From an uncultured Bacteroidales bacterium (GTDB taxonomy: Bacteria; Bacteroidota; Bacteroidia; Bacteroidales; Muribaculaceae), in assembly GCA_900549375.1 (NCBI GenBank), contig URNY01000003.1, positions 1 to 40,391 of the forward strand: DNA of 40,391 nucleotides. Direction: 5' to 3'. The position numbers were made by a program, and so were the translations under genes. The notes beneath the pieces are model-generated. The model did no database searches and was not told the DNA's origin. It saw only the letters and a list, made by a program, of their open reading frames with translations. This document shows, one piece after another, positions 20,104 to 28,636 of this stretch (its first letter is position 1; the number at the start of each line of letters is the position of its first letter).

Positions 20104-22236
20104 ATGAACAAATTCAATTTTGCAATGAGCGCAATGATTGTCACTCTGGCCGCAGGAGGCTGCCAGAAGGATGAAGGCGATCAGAAGATTATCGAAAAGC
20201 CGGAGGTCGAAATCACCGATGGTAAATTGACTCCGGAGGTGCTCGAGGCGTTCGGCCGCATCGGCGATGCCCAGACTTCTCCCGACGGCAAGACGGTTAT
20301 ATTCACTCTCGCCTATGAAGATATCAAGGAGAATAAATCCAATGCCGAGATCTACAGCATACCCGTTGAGGGTGGCGATCCTGTACGCCTCACTAAGACA
20401 GCCGCTTCGGAAGGGAACATACGGTGGATCGAGAATGGCAAGAAAATAGCTTTCCTCCGCTATGACGAGGAATCGAAAGCCTCGCAGATTTTCGTTATGA
20501 ATGCTGATGGGGGAGCTGAAAAGATGGTGTCGGACGTAGAAAACGGAATTGAATGTTTCGAAATTTCTCCCGACGGCAAAAAGATTGTCTATGCCTCCCC
20601 CATTGATGACTTCAATAAAAACGATGAGGATCTATTCAAGGATCTTCCCAAGACAACCGGTCGCGTGGTCGACGACCTCATGTATAAACACTGGGATGAA
20701 TGGGTAAGCAAGATTCCGCATCCCTTCGTGGCCGATTTCGACGGCAACAAGATTGCGAATGCCGAAGACATCATGAAAGGCGAGCCGTTCGAGTGCCCGA
20801 TGCGTCCTTTCGGCGGAGCGGAGTCTTTCGCATGGTCGCCCGACAGCAAACAGCTTGTCTACGTTTCCCGCAAACTCAAAGGTAAAGATTACGCTTTCTC
20901 CACCGACAGCAATCTCTATCTCTACGATCTCGAAAAGAAATCGACAGATATCCTTACTCCCGACATGCCCGGCTACGACACCGACCCGGCATTCTCGCCC
21001 GACGGCAAGACTCTCGCCTTCCTCTCCATGCCGACTGCCAAATATGAGAGCGACAAGAAGCGCCTCATGCTTCTCGACATGGGCTCCCGCACGATGCGCG
21101 ACCTCACCGAGAACTGGGATTACTGGCCCGAGCAGATTTCATGGGCTCCCGATGGCAAATCAATCCTTTTCACCGGCTACTACGAAGGTACGTCTCCGGT
21201 GTTCAGCATCAACCCCGCCGACTGCAAGATCGACACTATCGCTTCCGGAATCTGCGACTATGCCGGCGTCAGAGCTTTGTCGAAAAACAGTGCTATCGCT
21301 TTGCGCCATTCGATGAAATCGCCTAACGAGGTATGCTTCATCAATAATGGAGATGTCAAGGAGATCACATCTGTCAACAAAGAGTTGCTTTCCAATCTCA
21401 AACTCGGCGATGTAAGAAAAGTGATGGTACCCACCACCGACGGCAAGCAGATGACATGCTGGGAGATTCTTCCCCCCGATTTCGATCCCAACAAGAAATA
21501 TCCGGCAATTCTTTACTGTCAGGGCGGTCCGCAGCAGGCTGTAAGCCAGTTCTGGAGCTATCGCTGGAACTTCATGATAATGGCCGCCAACGGCTATGTA
21601 GTAATCGCTCCCAACCGTCGGGGACTCCCGGGTTTCGGCACTGAATGGAACCGCCAGATCTCCGGCGACTACGGCGGCCAGAACATGCAGGATTATTTCT
21701 CCGCCACCGACTACATCAAATCGCGTCCCTACGTACATGCCGACCGCGTCGGAGCAATCGGCGCAAGCTACGGCGGCTTCTCCGTCTATTGGCTCGCCGG
21801 CCACAACGACGGCCGTTTCGCCGCCCTTGTAGCCCATGCCGGAATTTTCAATCTCGAAGCACAATATCTCGAAACGGAAGAGATGTGGTTTGCCGATTTC
21901 GACCTCGGCGGACCCTGGTGGGATGAAAGCAACGCCACGGCTCAGAAAACATACGCCAACTCCCCCCATCGTTTCGTCAATAAGTGGACTGCCCCGATTC
22001 TCGTCACTGTCGGTGAGCTCGACTATCGAATTCTTGCTTCTCAGGGTATGCAGGCTTTCAATGCCGCCAAGATGCATGGCCTCGATGCTGAAATGCTCGT
22101 ATTCCCCGATGAGAACCATTGGGTGCTCAAACCGCAGAATGCCATCCTCTGGCAACGCGTGTTCTTCCGCTTCCTCGACAAATATCTGAAAGCGGAACCT
22201 GCAAAAGCAGCAGAGACGCCGGAGAAAGAGAAATAA
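20104..22236 (+). CDS. S9 family prolyl oligopeptidase-type exopeptidase, lipoprotein
   Basis: A 710-residue protein with a lipobox (LAAGGC, Cys20), a TolB/WD40-like beta-propeller of repeated SPDGK blocks (about 45-430), and a C-terminal alpha/beta hydrolase. The triad is Ser555 (GASYGG), Asp640 (GELDYR) and His672 (DENHWVL), all present. This is the plan of DPP4/acylaminoacyl-peptidase-like enzymes, which trim dipeptides or acyl residues from peptides; Bacteroidales use these for peptide feeding. Lipidation places it in the envelope. It begins 48 nt after ygiQ. The exact specificity cannot be read from sequence. Confidence 0.9.
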   Translation: MNKFNFAMSAMIVTLAAGGCQKDEGDQKIIEKPEVEITDGKLTPEVLEAFGRIGDAQTSPDGKTVIFTLAYEDIKENKSNAEIYSIPVEGGDPVRLTKTAASEGNIRWIENGKKIAFLRYDEESKASQIFVMNADGGAEKMVSDVENGIECFEISPDGKKIVYASPIDDFNKNDEDLFKDLPKTTGRVVDDLMYKHWDEWVSKIPHPFVADFDGNKIANAEDIMKGEPFECPMRPFGGAESFAWSPDSKQLVYVSRKLKGKDYAFSTDSNLYLYDLEKKSTDILTPDMPGYDTDPAFSPDGKTLAFLSMPTAKYESDKKRLMLLDMGSRTMRDLTENWDYWPEQISWAPDGKSILFTGYYEGTSPVFSINPADCKIDTIASGICDYAGVRALSKNSAIALRHSMKSPNEVCFINNGDVKEITSVNKELLSNLKLGDVRKVMVPTTDGKQMTCWEILPPDFDPNKKYPAILYCQGGPQQAVSQFWSYRWNFMIMAANGYVVIAPNRRGLPGFGTEWNRQISGDYGGQNMQDYFSATDYIKSRPYVHADRVGAIGASYGGFSVYWLAGHNDGRFAALVAHAGIFNLEAQYLETEEMWFADFDLGGPWWDESNATAQKTYANSPHRFVNKWTAPILVTVGELDYRILASQGMQAFNAAKMHGLDAEMLVFPDENHWVLKPQNAILWQRVFFRFLDKYLKAEPAKAAETPEKEK

Positions 22237-22260
22237 TCCGGACAATTGATATTACTTACG

Positions 22261-22292
22261 GGAGGCTGTGCCGAAATTTCGGCGCGGCCTCC
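22261..22292 (+). terminator. terminator-like hairpin after the S9 peptidase gene
   Basis: An inverted repeat with a core perfect palindrome (GCCGAAATTTCGGC) and outer arms GGAGGC/GCCTCC, two wobble pairs. It is followed by a modest T-rich stretch, and lies 25 bp after the stop. Confidence 0.65.
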
Positions 22293-22352
22293 GCTGTTTC
22301 TTCGCATACCCATTATTAGGTATTTTGATCCTATTAGTCTTTTCTGCGTGTC

Positions 22353-22383
22353 GATTTGTTAAAAATGCGTATGGATTTGTTAA
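22353..22383 (+). repeat. direct repeat GATTTGTTAA upstream of feoAB, possible operator
   Basis: GATTTGTTAA occurs at 22353-22362 and 22374-22383, start to start 21 bp, or two helical turns. The second copy holds the TTG nearest the -7 box. It is a candidate site for an iron regulator; no consensus for the regulator can be confirmed from one promoter. Confidence 0.5.
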
Positions 22384-22393
22384 TAATATGAGT

Positions 22394-22401
22394 TAATTTT
22401 G
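22394..22401 (+). promoter_or_regulatory. candidate -7 box for feoAB
   Basis: TAATTTTG fits TAnnTTTG exactly and lies 8 bp before the ATG, so the mRNA would be almost leaderless. The nearest TTG (22377-22379) leaves a spacer of 14 nt, which is short, so activation may be needed. Confidence 0.45.
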
Positions 22402-22409
22402 CCTCCGAA

Positions 22410-24854
22410 ATGAGACTGTCAGATCTTAAGCCGGGACAAACCGGCGTTATAACCAAAATATTAGGTCACGGAGCTTTTCGTAAGCGCGTGATGGAGATGG
22501 GATTCGTCAGAGGACGCGAAGTCCGGGTGGTGCTCGACGCACCGCTGCGCGACCCCGTGAAATATGCTCTGATGGATTATGAGGTTTCGCTCCGCAGGGC
22601 CGAGGCGGATCTTATCGAGGTGGATTTGCTCGAAAACTGGAAATCGGCAGAAATCCACTCGGATGCCGTAACGGAATCCCACGACTCGGAAGCGGAATCA
22701 AACCTCCGCAAAGACAAGATTATCAATATCGCCCTCATCGGCAATCCCAATTGCGGAAAGACCTCCCTTTTCAACATTGTTTCCGGCGCTCATGAACATG
22801 TGGGCAATTATGCAGGCGTGACTGTAGGCGCCAAAGAGGGAAGCATGAAATATAAGGGATATCGGCTCAATATCGTCGATCTCCCGGGCACATATTCCCT
22901 CTCGGCTTACTCTCCGGAGGAACTTTACGTGATGCGCTACCTCCGCGAGGAGACGCCCGATGTGATCGTGAATGTGATTGTAGCTTCAAATCTCGAGCGA
23001 AATCTTTACCTCACCACGGAACTTATCGACATGAACCGCAGCATGGTGATCGATCTCAACATGTTCGATGAACTCCAGAGAAGCGGCGTCGATCTCGATT
23101 ACAAGAACCTCGGCCGGATGCTCGGCGTGCCTGTTGTGCCGACCGTGGCATCCAGCGGCTATGGCATCGATAAATTGCTCGACACCATTATTGAGGTGTA
23201 TGAGATGCGCAACCCCGACACACGGCATATCCACGTCAAGATGAATCCGGAAATCGAGTCGGGCATCTGCAAGCTTAAGGATGAGTTCAAGAACAACACT
23301 TCGGTTTCACATCATTTCTCACCTCGCTTTCTCGCCATAAAGTTTCTTGAGAAGGATCCGGAAGTGGAGAAGATGCTGCGCGAAAACAGCGACTATCACC
23401 GTTGGGTCGAAATACGCGATGAGGAAAACGAGCGTATTCGCAAATCGCTGAACGAGGATGTATCTTCGGCAATCGCAGCGGAGAAATACGGATTCATTCA
23501 GGGAGCTTTGAAGGAGAACACGGAGGGCTCTCTGGCAAAGGAGGAGAAATCCACACGTATCATCGATGATTTCGTAACCAACAAGCTTTTCGGATTCCCG
23601 ATATTCCTGCTCGTAATGTGGCTTATGTTCTGGGCCACTTTCAAGATAGGCGCCTATCCGATGGAATGGATTGAGTCGCTCGTGTCGTGGATATCGCGCC
23701 TTCTCGGCAACTCTATGGCCGACGGACCTCTCAAAGACCTTATCCTCGACGGCATCATAGGCGGTGTAGGCGGAGTGATCGTGTTCCTCCCCAACATTCT
23801 GATTCTATATGCCTTCATATCCTTTATGGAGGACTCCGGCTACATGGCCCGCGTGGCATTCATCATGGATAAGCTCATGCACCGTATGGGGCTTCACGGA
23901 AAGTCGTTCATCCCGCTCGTTATGGGATTCGGCTGCAATGTACCGGCCATAATGTCCACAAGAATTATCGAGAGCAAATCGAGCCGACTGATCACCATTC
24001 TTATTAACCCGTTCATCAGCTGCTCGGCCCGCATACCTATCTATGTGCTTCTTGTCGGTGCATTCTTCCCCAACTTTGGAGCGTGGGTGTTTGTCGGGCT
24101 GTATACCCTCGGTATATTGGTGGCTGTGTTCACGGCCAAACTGATGCGCAAGTTCTGGTTCAAGGCAGATGAGACGCCTTTCGTGATGGAGCTTCCTCCT
24201 TACCGAATGCCGACTCTGAGAGCCACGATGCGCAACATGTGGGGAAAAGCCGAACAGTATCTCCGTAAAATGGGAGGCCTGATTCTTGTGGCCTCGATAA
24301 TAATCTGGGCTCTCTCCTATTTCCCGCATTACAAAATGGAGGATGTTCCTCAGGATTACCGCGCCTCGGCTCTGGCTGAAATGCCGGAATCCTCGAAGCT
24401 CGATTACTCTCAGACGGAACTCGACAACATGATTCTCAAGGAGTATCAGCAGGGCCATTCGATATTGGGACATATCGGTAAGTTTGTAGAGCCGGTGGTG
24501 AAACCGATGGAATTCGGCTGGAAGACATGCGTATCGCTCATTGCCGGATCAGCGGCTAAGGAAGTGGTGGTCTCGACTCTCGGTGTGCTTTATGTCGGCG
24601 ATGACGATGCCGACCTGCTGTCCGAGCGACTGAGAACGCCGTCCAAGATAACAGGAAAGACACCTTTCACGCCCGCATCGGCAATGGCGTTCATGGTGTT
24701 CGTACTGCTATATTTCCCATGCATCGCCACACTCGCCGCCATTTCCCGCGAGACGGGAAGCTGGAAATATTCCCTCTTCTCCGTGGTCTACAATACCTCT
24801 CTGGCGTGGATATTCTCATTCCTCACTTTCCGACTGTTCATACTATTCGTATAA
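22410..24854 (+). CDS. feoB: ferrous iron transport protein, FeoA-FeoB fusion
   Basis: An 814-residue inner-membrane Fe(II) importer. Residues 1-75 are a FeoA SH3-like domain (LSDLKPGQTGVITKI ... LRRAEADLIEV). An NTP-binding domain follows, with G1 GNPNCGKTS (111-119), G3 DLPG (157-160) and an NMFD G4. Two Gate repeats and the helical core come next, with conserved Cys509 (GFGCNVPAIM) and Cys538 (ISCSARIP). FeoA fused to FeoB is the usual Bacteroidales form; no separate feoC is seen. It is a single-gene unit ended by a strong terminator. Confidence 0.96.
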   Translation: MRLSDLKPGQTGVITKILGHGAFRKRVMEMGFVRGREVRVVLDAPLRDPVKYALMDYEVSLRRAEADLIEVDLLENWKSAEIHSDAVTESHDSEAESNLRKDKIINIALIGNPNCGKTSLFNIVSGAHEHVGNYAGVTVGAKEGSMKYKGYRLNIVDLPGTYSLSAYSPEELYVMRYLREETPDVIVNVIVASNLERNLYLTTELIDMNRSMVIDLNMFDELQRSGVDLDYKNLGRMLGVPVVPTVASSGYGIDKLLDTIIEVYEMRNPDTRHIHVKMNPEIESGICKLKDEFKNNTSVSHHFSPRFLAIKFLEKDPEVEKMLRENSDYHRWVEIRDEENERIRKSLNEDVSSAIAAEKYGFIQGALKENTEGSLAKEEKSTRIIDDFVTNKLFGFPIFLLVMWLMFWATFKIGAYPMEWIESLVSWISRLLGNSMADGPLKDLILDGIIGGVGGVIVFLPNILILYAFISFMEDSGYMARVAFIMDKLMHRMGLHGKSFIPLVMGFGCNVPAIMSTRIIESKSSRLITILINPFISCSARIPIYVLLVGAFFPNFGAWVFVGLYTLGILVAVFTAKLMRKFWFKADETPFVMELPPYRMPTLRATMRNMWGKAEQYLRKMGGLILVASIIIWALSYFPHYKMEDVPQDYRASALAEMPESSKLDYSQTELDNMILKEYQQGHSILGHIGKFVEPVVKPMEFGWKTCVSLIAGSAAKEVVVSTLGVLYVGDDDADLLSERLRTPSKITGKTPFTPASAMAFMVFVLLYFPCIATLAAISRETGSWKYSLFSVVYNTSLAWIFSFLTFRLFILFV

Positions 24855-24877
24855 CGGAGCCGACAAATCATAAATAA

Positions 24878-24926
24878 AAAACCGTGCGGAACGGGGAATA
24901 ATTGAATCCCCTGTTCCGCACGGTTT
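24878..24926. terminator. bidirectional terminator between feoAB and clpC
   Basis: A 14-bp perfect stem plus a bulged 5-bp extension (left arm from 24878, right arm ending at 24926). A T-rich run follows on the plus strand, and on the minus strand the flank is also T-rich, so it can serve both convergent genes. Confidence 0.88.
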
Positions 24927-24948
24927 ATTATTGCGTTGAAAAGGATAT

Positions 24949-27504
24949 TTAAGAAACAATATCCTTGTATTCTATCTTCAGTTTATCCTCCCCATCGGTG
25001 TAGGATACGTTGATCGTTCCTCCGAGTTTACCCTCGGCATTGAGTTCGAGCATAAGTTCTGCAAGCTCGTCTTCCAGATATTTCTGGATGGCACGCTTCA
25101 ACGGACGCGCTCCGAAATTCTTGTCATATCCCTTGTCGGCGATGAAAGTCTTTGCCTCCTCGGTCAGATCGAGTGTAAAGCCGAGTTTGGCGATGCGCTC
25201 GTAGAATTCCTTCAGCTCGATGTCGATTATCTGGAGCAAAGCCTCTTTCGAGAGCTGGTCGAACATTATGATATCATCTACACGGTTGAGGAACTCGGGG
25301 CTGAACGCCTTGTTGAGTGCCTTGGATATCACTCCGTGAGCCTGCTCTTTGGTAACGACCTCGGTATTGAATCCGACTCCGGCGCCGAAATCCTTCAGCT
25401 GTCGCGAGCCGACGTTGCTCGTCATAATCAATATCGTGTTCTTGAAATCTATCTTCCTTCCGAGTGAATCGGTAAGACGGCCTTCATCCATCACCTGAAG
25501 CAGAAGGTTGAACACGTCCGGGTGCGCTTTCTCGATCTCGTCGAGAAGAACCACCGAATAAGGGCGGCGACGCACTTTCTCCGTGAGCTGTCCCCCCTCT
25601 TCATAGCCCACATATCCCGGAGGCGCTCCGACGAGTCGCGACACGGTGAATTTCTCCATAAATTCACTCATGTCCATCCTGATGAGCGAGTCGGAAGAGT
25701 CGAAAAGATACTCGGCGAGTTTCTTGGCGAGATGGGTCTTGCCGACACCGGTCGGGCCGAGGAACATGAAGACGCCGATAGGCTTGTCGGGATCCTTGAG
25801 ACCGATACGGTTTCGCTGGATAGCCTTTACAACCTTCTTTATGGCATCGTCCTGACCTACTACGGCACCTTTGAGGGATTCTCCCATCTTGAGGAGTCGC
25901 GCGCCTTCGGCCTGTGCGATGCGCTGCGTCGGCACGCCGGTCATCATGGCGACAACCTCGGCCACTTTCTCCTCGTTCACCTCCTGACGCGCACTGTCGA
26001 GCGATTTCTCCCATTCGCTTTTGGCGGCCCCAAGTTCATTCTTTTTGTTGGACACCTTGTCGCGCAATGAAGCCGCAAGCTCATAATCCTGTGCTTTGGC
26101 GGCGTTGAGTTTATCCTGCGTGAGGGAATCAACCTCCTTTTCAAGTCGCTCGATCTCTTCGGGAACCACTATGTTGGTGATATGCACGCGGCTTCCGGCC
26201 TCATCGAGTGCGTCGAGAGCCTTGTCGGGGAAATTGCGGTCGCTCACATAGCGTTCCGTAAGATTCACGCATGCCTCGAGTGCATCGGGAGTGTAAACCA
26301 CATTGTGATGGTCCTCATATTTCTCTTTAACCTGTTTGAGGATCTCAAGCGTTTCCTCGGGAGAGGTCGGCTCCACCATCACTTTCTGGAAACGGCGCTC
26401 GAGAGCTCCGTCTTTCTCGATGTTCTGGCGGTATTCGTCGAGCGTGGTGGCGCCGATACATTGGATTTCACCACGCGCGAGCGCAGGTTTGAGGATATTG
26501 GCGGCATCCATCGTGCCGGGAGCGCCGGCTCCAACGATGGTATGGATCTCGTCGATGAAGAGGATGATGTCGGGGTTGCGCGTCAGCTCGTCGAGCACTG
26601 CCTTGATGCGCTCCTCGAACTGGCCGCGATATTTCGTTCCGGCCACCATTCCTGCAAGGTCAAGACCGATCACGCGCTTGTCGAACAGCACGCGCGACAC
26701 TTTGCGCTGGATAATCCTCAGCGCAAGTCCCTCGACGATTGCCGATTTACCGACGCCCGGTTCTCCGATGAGAACGGGGTTGTTCTTCTTGCGGCGCGAC
26801 AGGATCTGGGCGAGACGCTCTATCTCGTTACTGCGGCCGACGACCGGGTCCAGCCGACCCTCGGAGGCCGCCTTTGTCATGTCGTAGCCGAACTTATCAA
26901 GTGCCGGAGTATCGCTCTTACCTCCTTTATCACGTTTCCCATTATCCTGCGGACGGTTGCTTTCCTGACGGCCGCCATGGCCGGGGAATTCATTGTCCTC
27001 ATCTTCCTCCTCATCGGGGAAGGATTTCCCCATCGACTGCGGAGGCATGTCGAAACCGCCGATTGCCTGAATGGAGATATCGAAATTGAGATATTTCTCC
27101 TTGATATCTTTCAATATTTCGCTGTCCATAGCTCTTTTGTCATGAATGAGGGCAAGAAGGATATGCTCGCTGCCGATCACCTGTGAGTTCATCTTCCTCG
27201 CTTCGGACGTGGCGAGCTGAAGCTGGCGGATGGCGGCAAGGCTGATCCTGTATTGTTGCTCGAACAACGTTGTCGTCTCCACTGAATCGTGAGGTTCCGA
27301 CAGATATTCCTCGAGCTCCGCCTCAATCTTGTCGATGGGTACATTGAGCTGATTGAGAATGCGATGTGCGTAACCCTCTCTGTTTTTGATCGCCCCGAGC
27401 ACGAAATGCTCGCATGTAATGAACGCGGAATCAAATCGTTTCGCTTCATTATAGCCGATCTCAAGAATAGGTCTGAATTGCTTTGAAAAATCGTTGTTCA
27501 TCAA
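24949..27504 (-). CDS. clpC: ATP-dependent Clp protease ATP-binding subunit ClpC
   Basis: An 851-residue AAA+ unfoldase with an N-terminal Clp repeat domain (FRPILEIGYNEAKRFDSAFITCEHFVLGAI), an acidic Gly/Asp/Asn-rich linker at about 165-205, a first ATPase domain (Walker A GEPGVGKSA), a middle domain with a UVR-like segment (DKLNAAKAQDYELAASLRDK), and a second ATPase domain (Walker A GPTGVGKTH, Walker B VVLLDEIEKAH). The UVR segment and the short middle domain fit ClpC, not ClpB. It would feed proteins to ClpP, which is not in the window. The start is MMNND; either Met is possible (27504 or 27501). Confidence 0.93.
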   Translation of the reverse strand: MMNNDFSKQFRPILEIGYNEAKRFDSAFITCEHFVLGAIKNREGYAHRILNQLNVPIDKIEAELEEYLSEPHDSVETTTLFEQQYRISLAAIRQLQLATSEARKMNSQVIGSEHILLALIHDKRAMDSEILKDIKEKYLNFDISIQAIGGFDMPPQSMGKSFPDEEEDEDNEFPGHGGRQESNRPQDNGKRDKGGKSDTPALDKFGYDMTKAASEGRLDPVVGRSNEIERLAQILSRRKKNNPVLIGEPGVGKSAIVEGLALRIIQRKVSRVLFDKRVIGLDLAGMVAGTKYRGQFEERIKAVLDELTRNPDIILFIDEIHTIVGAGAPGTMDAANILKPALARGEIQCIGATTLDEYRQNIEKDGALERRFQKVMVEPTSPEETLEILKQVKEKYEDHHNVVYTPDALEACVNLTERYVSDRNFPDKALDALDEAGSRVHITNIVVPEEIERLEKEVDSLTQDKLNAAKAQDYELAASLRDKVSNKKNELGAAKSEWEKSLDSARQEVNEEKVAEVVAMMTGVPTQRIAQAEGARLLKMGESLKGAVVGQDDAIKKVVKAIQRNRIGLKDPDKPIGVFMFLGPTGVGKTHLAKKLAEYLFDSSDSLIRMDMSEFMEKFTVSRLVGAPPGYVGYEEGGQLTEKVRRRPYSVVLLDEIEKAHPDVFNLLLQVMDEGRLTDSLGRKIDFKNTILIMTSNVGSRQLKDFGAGVGFNTEVVTKEQAHGVISKALNKAFSPEFLNRVDDIIMFDQLSKEALLQIIDIELKEFYERIAKLGFTLDLTEEAKTFIADKGYDKNFGARPLKRAIQKYLEDELAELMLELNAEGKLGGTINVSYTDGEDKLKIEYKDIVS

Positions 27505-27545
27505 AAATTTCCTTATGTTTACCTTTACCTCCTCAATTCCCGTGC

Positions 27546-27553
27546 CAAATTTA
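27546..27553 (-). promoter_or_regulatory. candidate -7 box for clpC
   Basis: TAAATTTG on the minus strand is an exact TAnnTTTG match, 42 bp before the clpC start. No -33 TTG at good spacing was found. Confidence 0.45.
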
Positions 27554-27607
27554 GTAAAAATATTTAGACTCCGTTTCTTTAGTCACTACCTATTGACTTG
27601 TATTTAT

Positions 27608-27641
27608 TAATAGAGTCCACTTAAAAAAGTGGACTCTATTA
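27608..27641. terminator. perfect inverted repeat after the 81-aa membrane protein gene
   Basis: A 15-bp perfect inverted repeat (27608-27622 and 27627-27641) with a 4-nt A loop directly abuts the stop codon of the 81-aa gene. The minus-strand flank is only weakly T-rich, while the plus-strand flank is T-rich. It may act as a terminator or as an insulator between this gene and clpC. Confidence 0.6.
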
Positions 27642-27887
27642 TTAATTTTTGCGCTTGATTTGCCTGCCGATAACGAATAAAAGTATACCTGCGGAAAATG
27701 TAAAGAAACGTATGGTATATATTGTATAATCCGTTGATTTTAATACGGCCCAGACTAAGAATATTTCAAAAATTAAAAAGCCTGCAGATTGAAAAATAGC
27801 TCCACTTCGTTCATCGCGAAATAATAAATTACCTACCAGCATTGCGACCCCGCTTAAACCAACTATTATCCAAAGTAATAATACCAT
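27642..27887 (-). CDS. small three-helix membrane protein, unknown function
   Basis: An 81-residue protein, almost all hydrophobic. Three membrane segments are visible at about 3-22, 33-51 and 58-76. A short charged loop (FRDERSG) follows the first, and a basic tail (GRQIKRKN) ends the protein. No domain is recognised. The gene has a well-formed promoter of its own and an inverted repeat at its stop. It lies in an AT-rich island between clpC and gyrA, opposite to a second small membrane protein gene of the same plan. Base composition differs from the flanking genes, which suggests recent arrival. Confidence 0.6.
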   Translation of the reverse strand: MVLLLWIIVGLSGVAMLVGNLLFRDERSGAIFQSAGFLIFEIFLVWAVLKSTDYTIYTIRFFTFSAGILLFVIGRQIKRKN

Positions 27888-27931
27888 AATAATTATATCT
27901 TGTTCGACTATGCTTCACAAGTAGCATCTAT

Positions 27932-27965
27932 CAAACATAATGTATTTTCTAAATGTTAATACAAA
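27932..27965 (-). promoter_or_regulatory. promoter of the 81-aa membrane protein gene
   Basis: On the minus strand TTTG at 27965-27962, a 22-nt spacer, and TATGTTTG at 27939-27932. The start would lie near 27926, with a leader of about 38 nt. Confidence 0.5.
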
Positions 27966-28151
27966 TAATTATCAATTTAAGTTGAGAATGCACGTTATCA
28001 TATGGCAACAACCATAAATGCAATCGTCTATGGCAGAGGCATCCGGAATGTGTCAGCTTCGGCCATATCTGAAGTGTAATGCAATTAACTATCAATCCTT
28101 TGTATAATTCTCAAGGTCATACAAAATGTGAAATTTTAGAATTAAGCTATT

Positions 28152-28412
28152 ATGGAATTGGTTTCTTATATATTGTTAGTGATCATTGCTATAGGAACTA
28201 TCGCATCACAATGCCTTATAAGGAATGATGAAAAAAGGAATTTTGTCGTTCTGATTTGTTCGATTCCGTTTGCGTTTCTTTTACTATTTATTCTTTACAA
28301 AGTTTTGGGATTATCATTTGATGAAGCAAGTATTTTTGCTTGTTGCGGATTTATGGCACTATTCATATCATCTAAAATAATACAAAAGATTTTTCGTAAA
28401 TTGAAAAAATAG
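28152..28412 (+). CDS. small three-helix membrane protein, unknown function
   Basis: An 86-residue hydrophobic protein. Segments at about 3-21, 33-51 and 58-75 look membrane-spanning; a charged loop after the first (IRNDEKRN) and a basic end (KIFRKLKK) repeat the plan of the 81-aa protein on the other strand. Sequence identity between the two is low, so common origin is a suggestion only. No domain is recognised and no clear promoter is seen. The codons are AT-rich compared with clpC and gyrA. The gap 27888-28151 holds the minus-strand promoter and little else. Confidence 0.55.
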   Translation: MELVSYILLVIIAIGTIASQCLIRNDEKRNFVVLICSIPFAFLLLFILYKVLGLSFDEASIFACCGFMALFISSKIIQKIFRKLKK

Positions 28413-28483
28413 AAATCATGCTGATTTCATTTATATGATTAGTCTCTGTTCTATTCATTTTCTTCATTCAGGATAATCAGAGT

Positions 28484-28509
28484 TACGATGAATAAATACG
28501 ATGAATAAA
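28484..28509 (+). repeat. 13-bp perfect tandem duplication upstream of gyrA
   Basis: TACGATGAATAAA occurs at 28484-28496 and 28497-28509 without mismatch, 14 bp upstream of the -33 element of the gyrA promoter. Confidence 0.85.
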
Positions 28510-28522
28510 GAGATGGCGCAAA

Positions 28523-28554
28523 TTTTGTGGATTGGATAAAAATGTGTAATTTTG
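28523..28554 (+). promoter_or_regulatory. gyrA promoter
   Basis: TTTTG at 28523-28527, a 19-nt spacer, TAATTTTG at 28547-28554. Both boxes and the spacing are near ideal. The start is predicted near 28560. Confidence 0.65.
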
Positions 28555-28636
28555 TAGGAAGAAGCGGACAAATGGAAATGACTGTTAGTTCAACATGCTT
28601 CGGAAGGATTGGGGATGTTTCACAACATCTAATGAA

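Noticed and set aside
21160..22245. 361-codon open frame antisense to the S9 peptidase gene
   Set aside because: Shadow of a clearly conserved coding sequence with an intact catalytic triad; no family resemblance.
27929..28114. Scattered TATCAA copies and an 8-bp inverted pair (TTGAGAAT / ATTCTCAA) in the island gap
   Set aside because: Short, widely spaced and expected by chance in AT-rich DNA.
28595..28636. Longer gyrA start at ATG 28595
   Set aside because: Adds 14 residues with no family match; ATG 28637 gives the usual GyrA opening.
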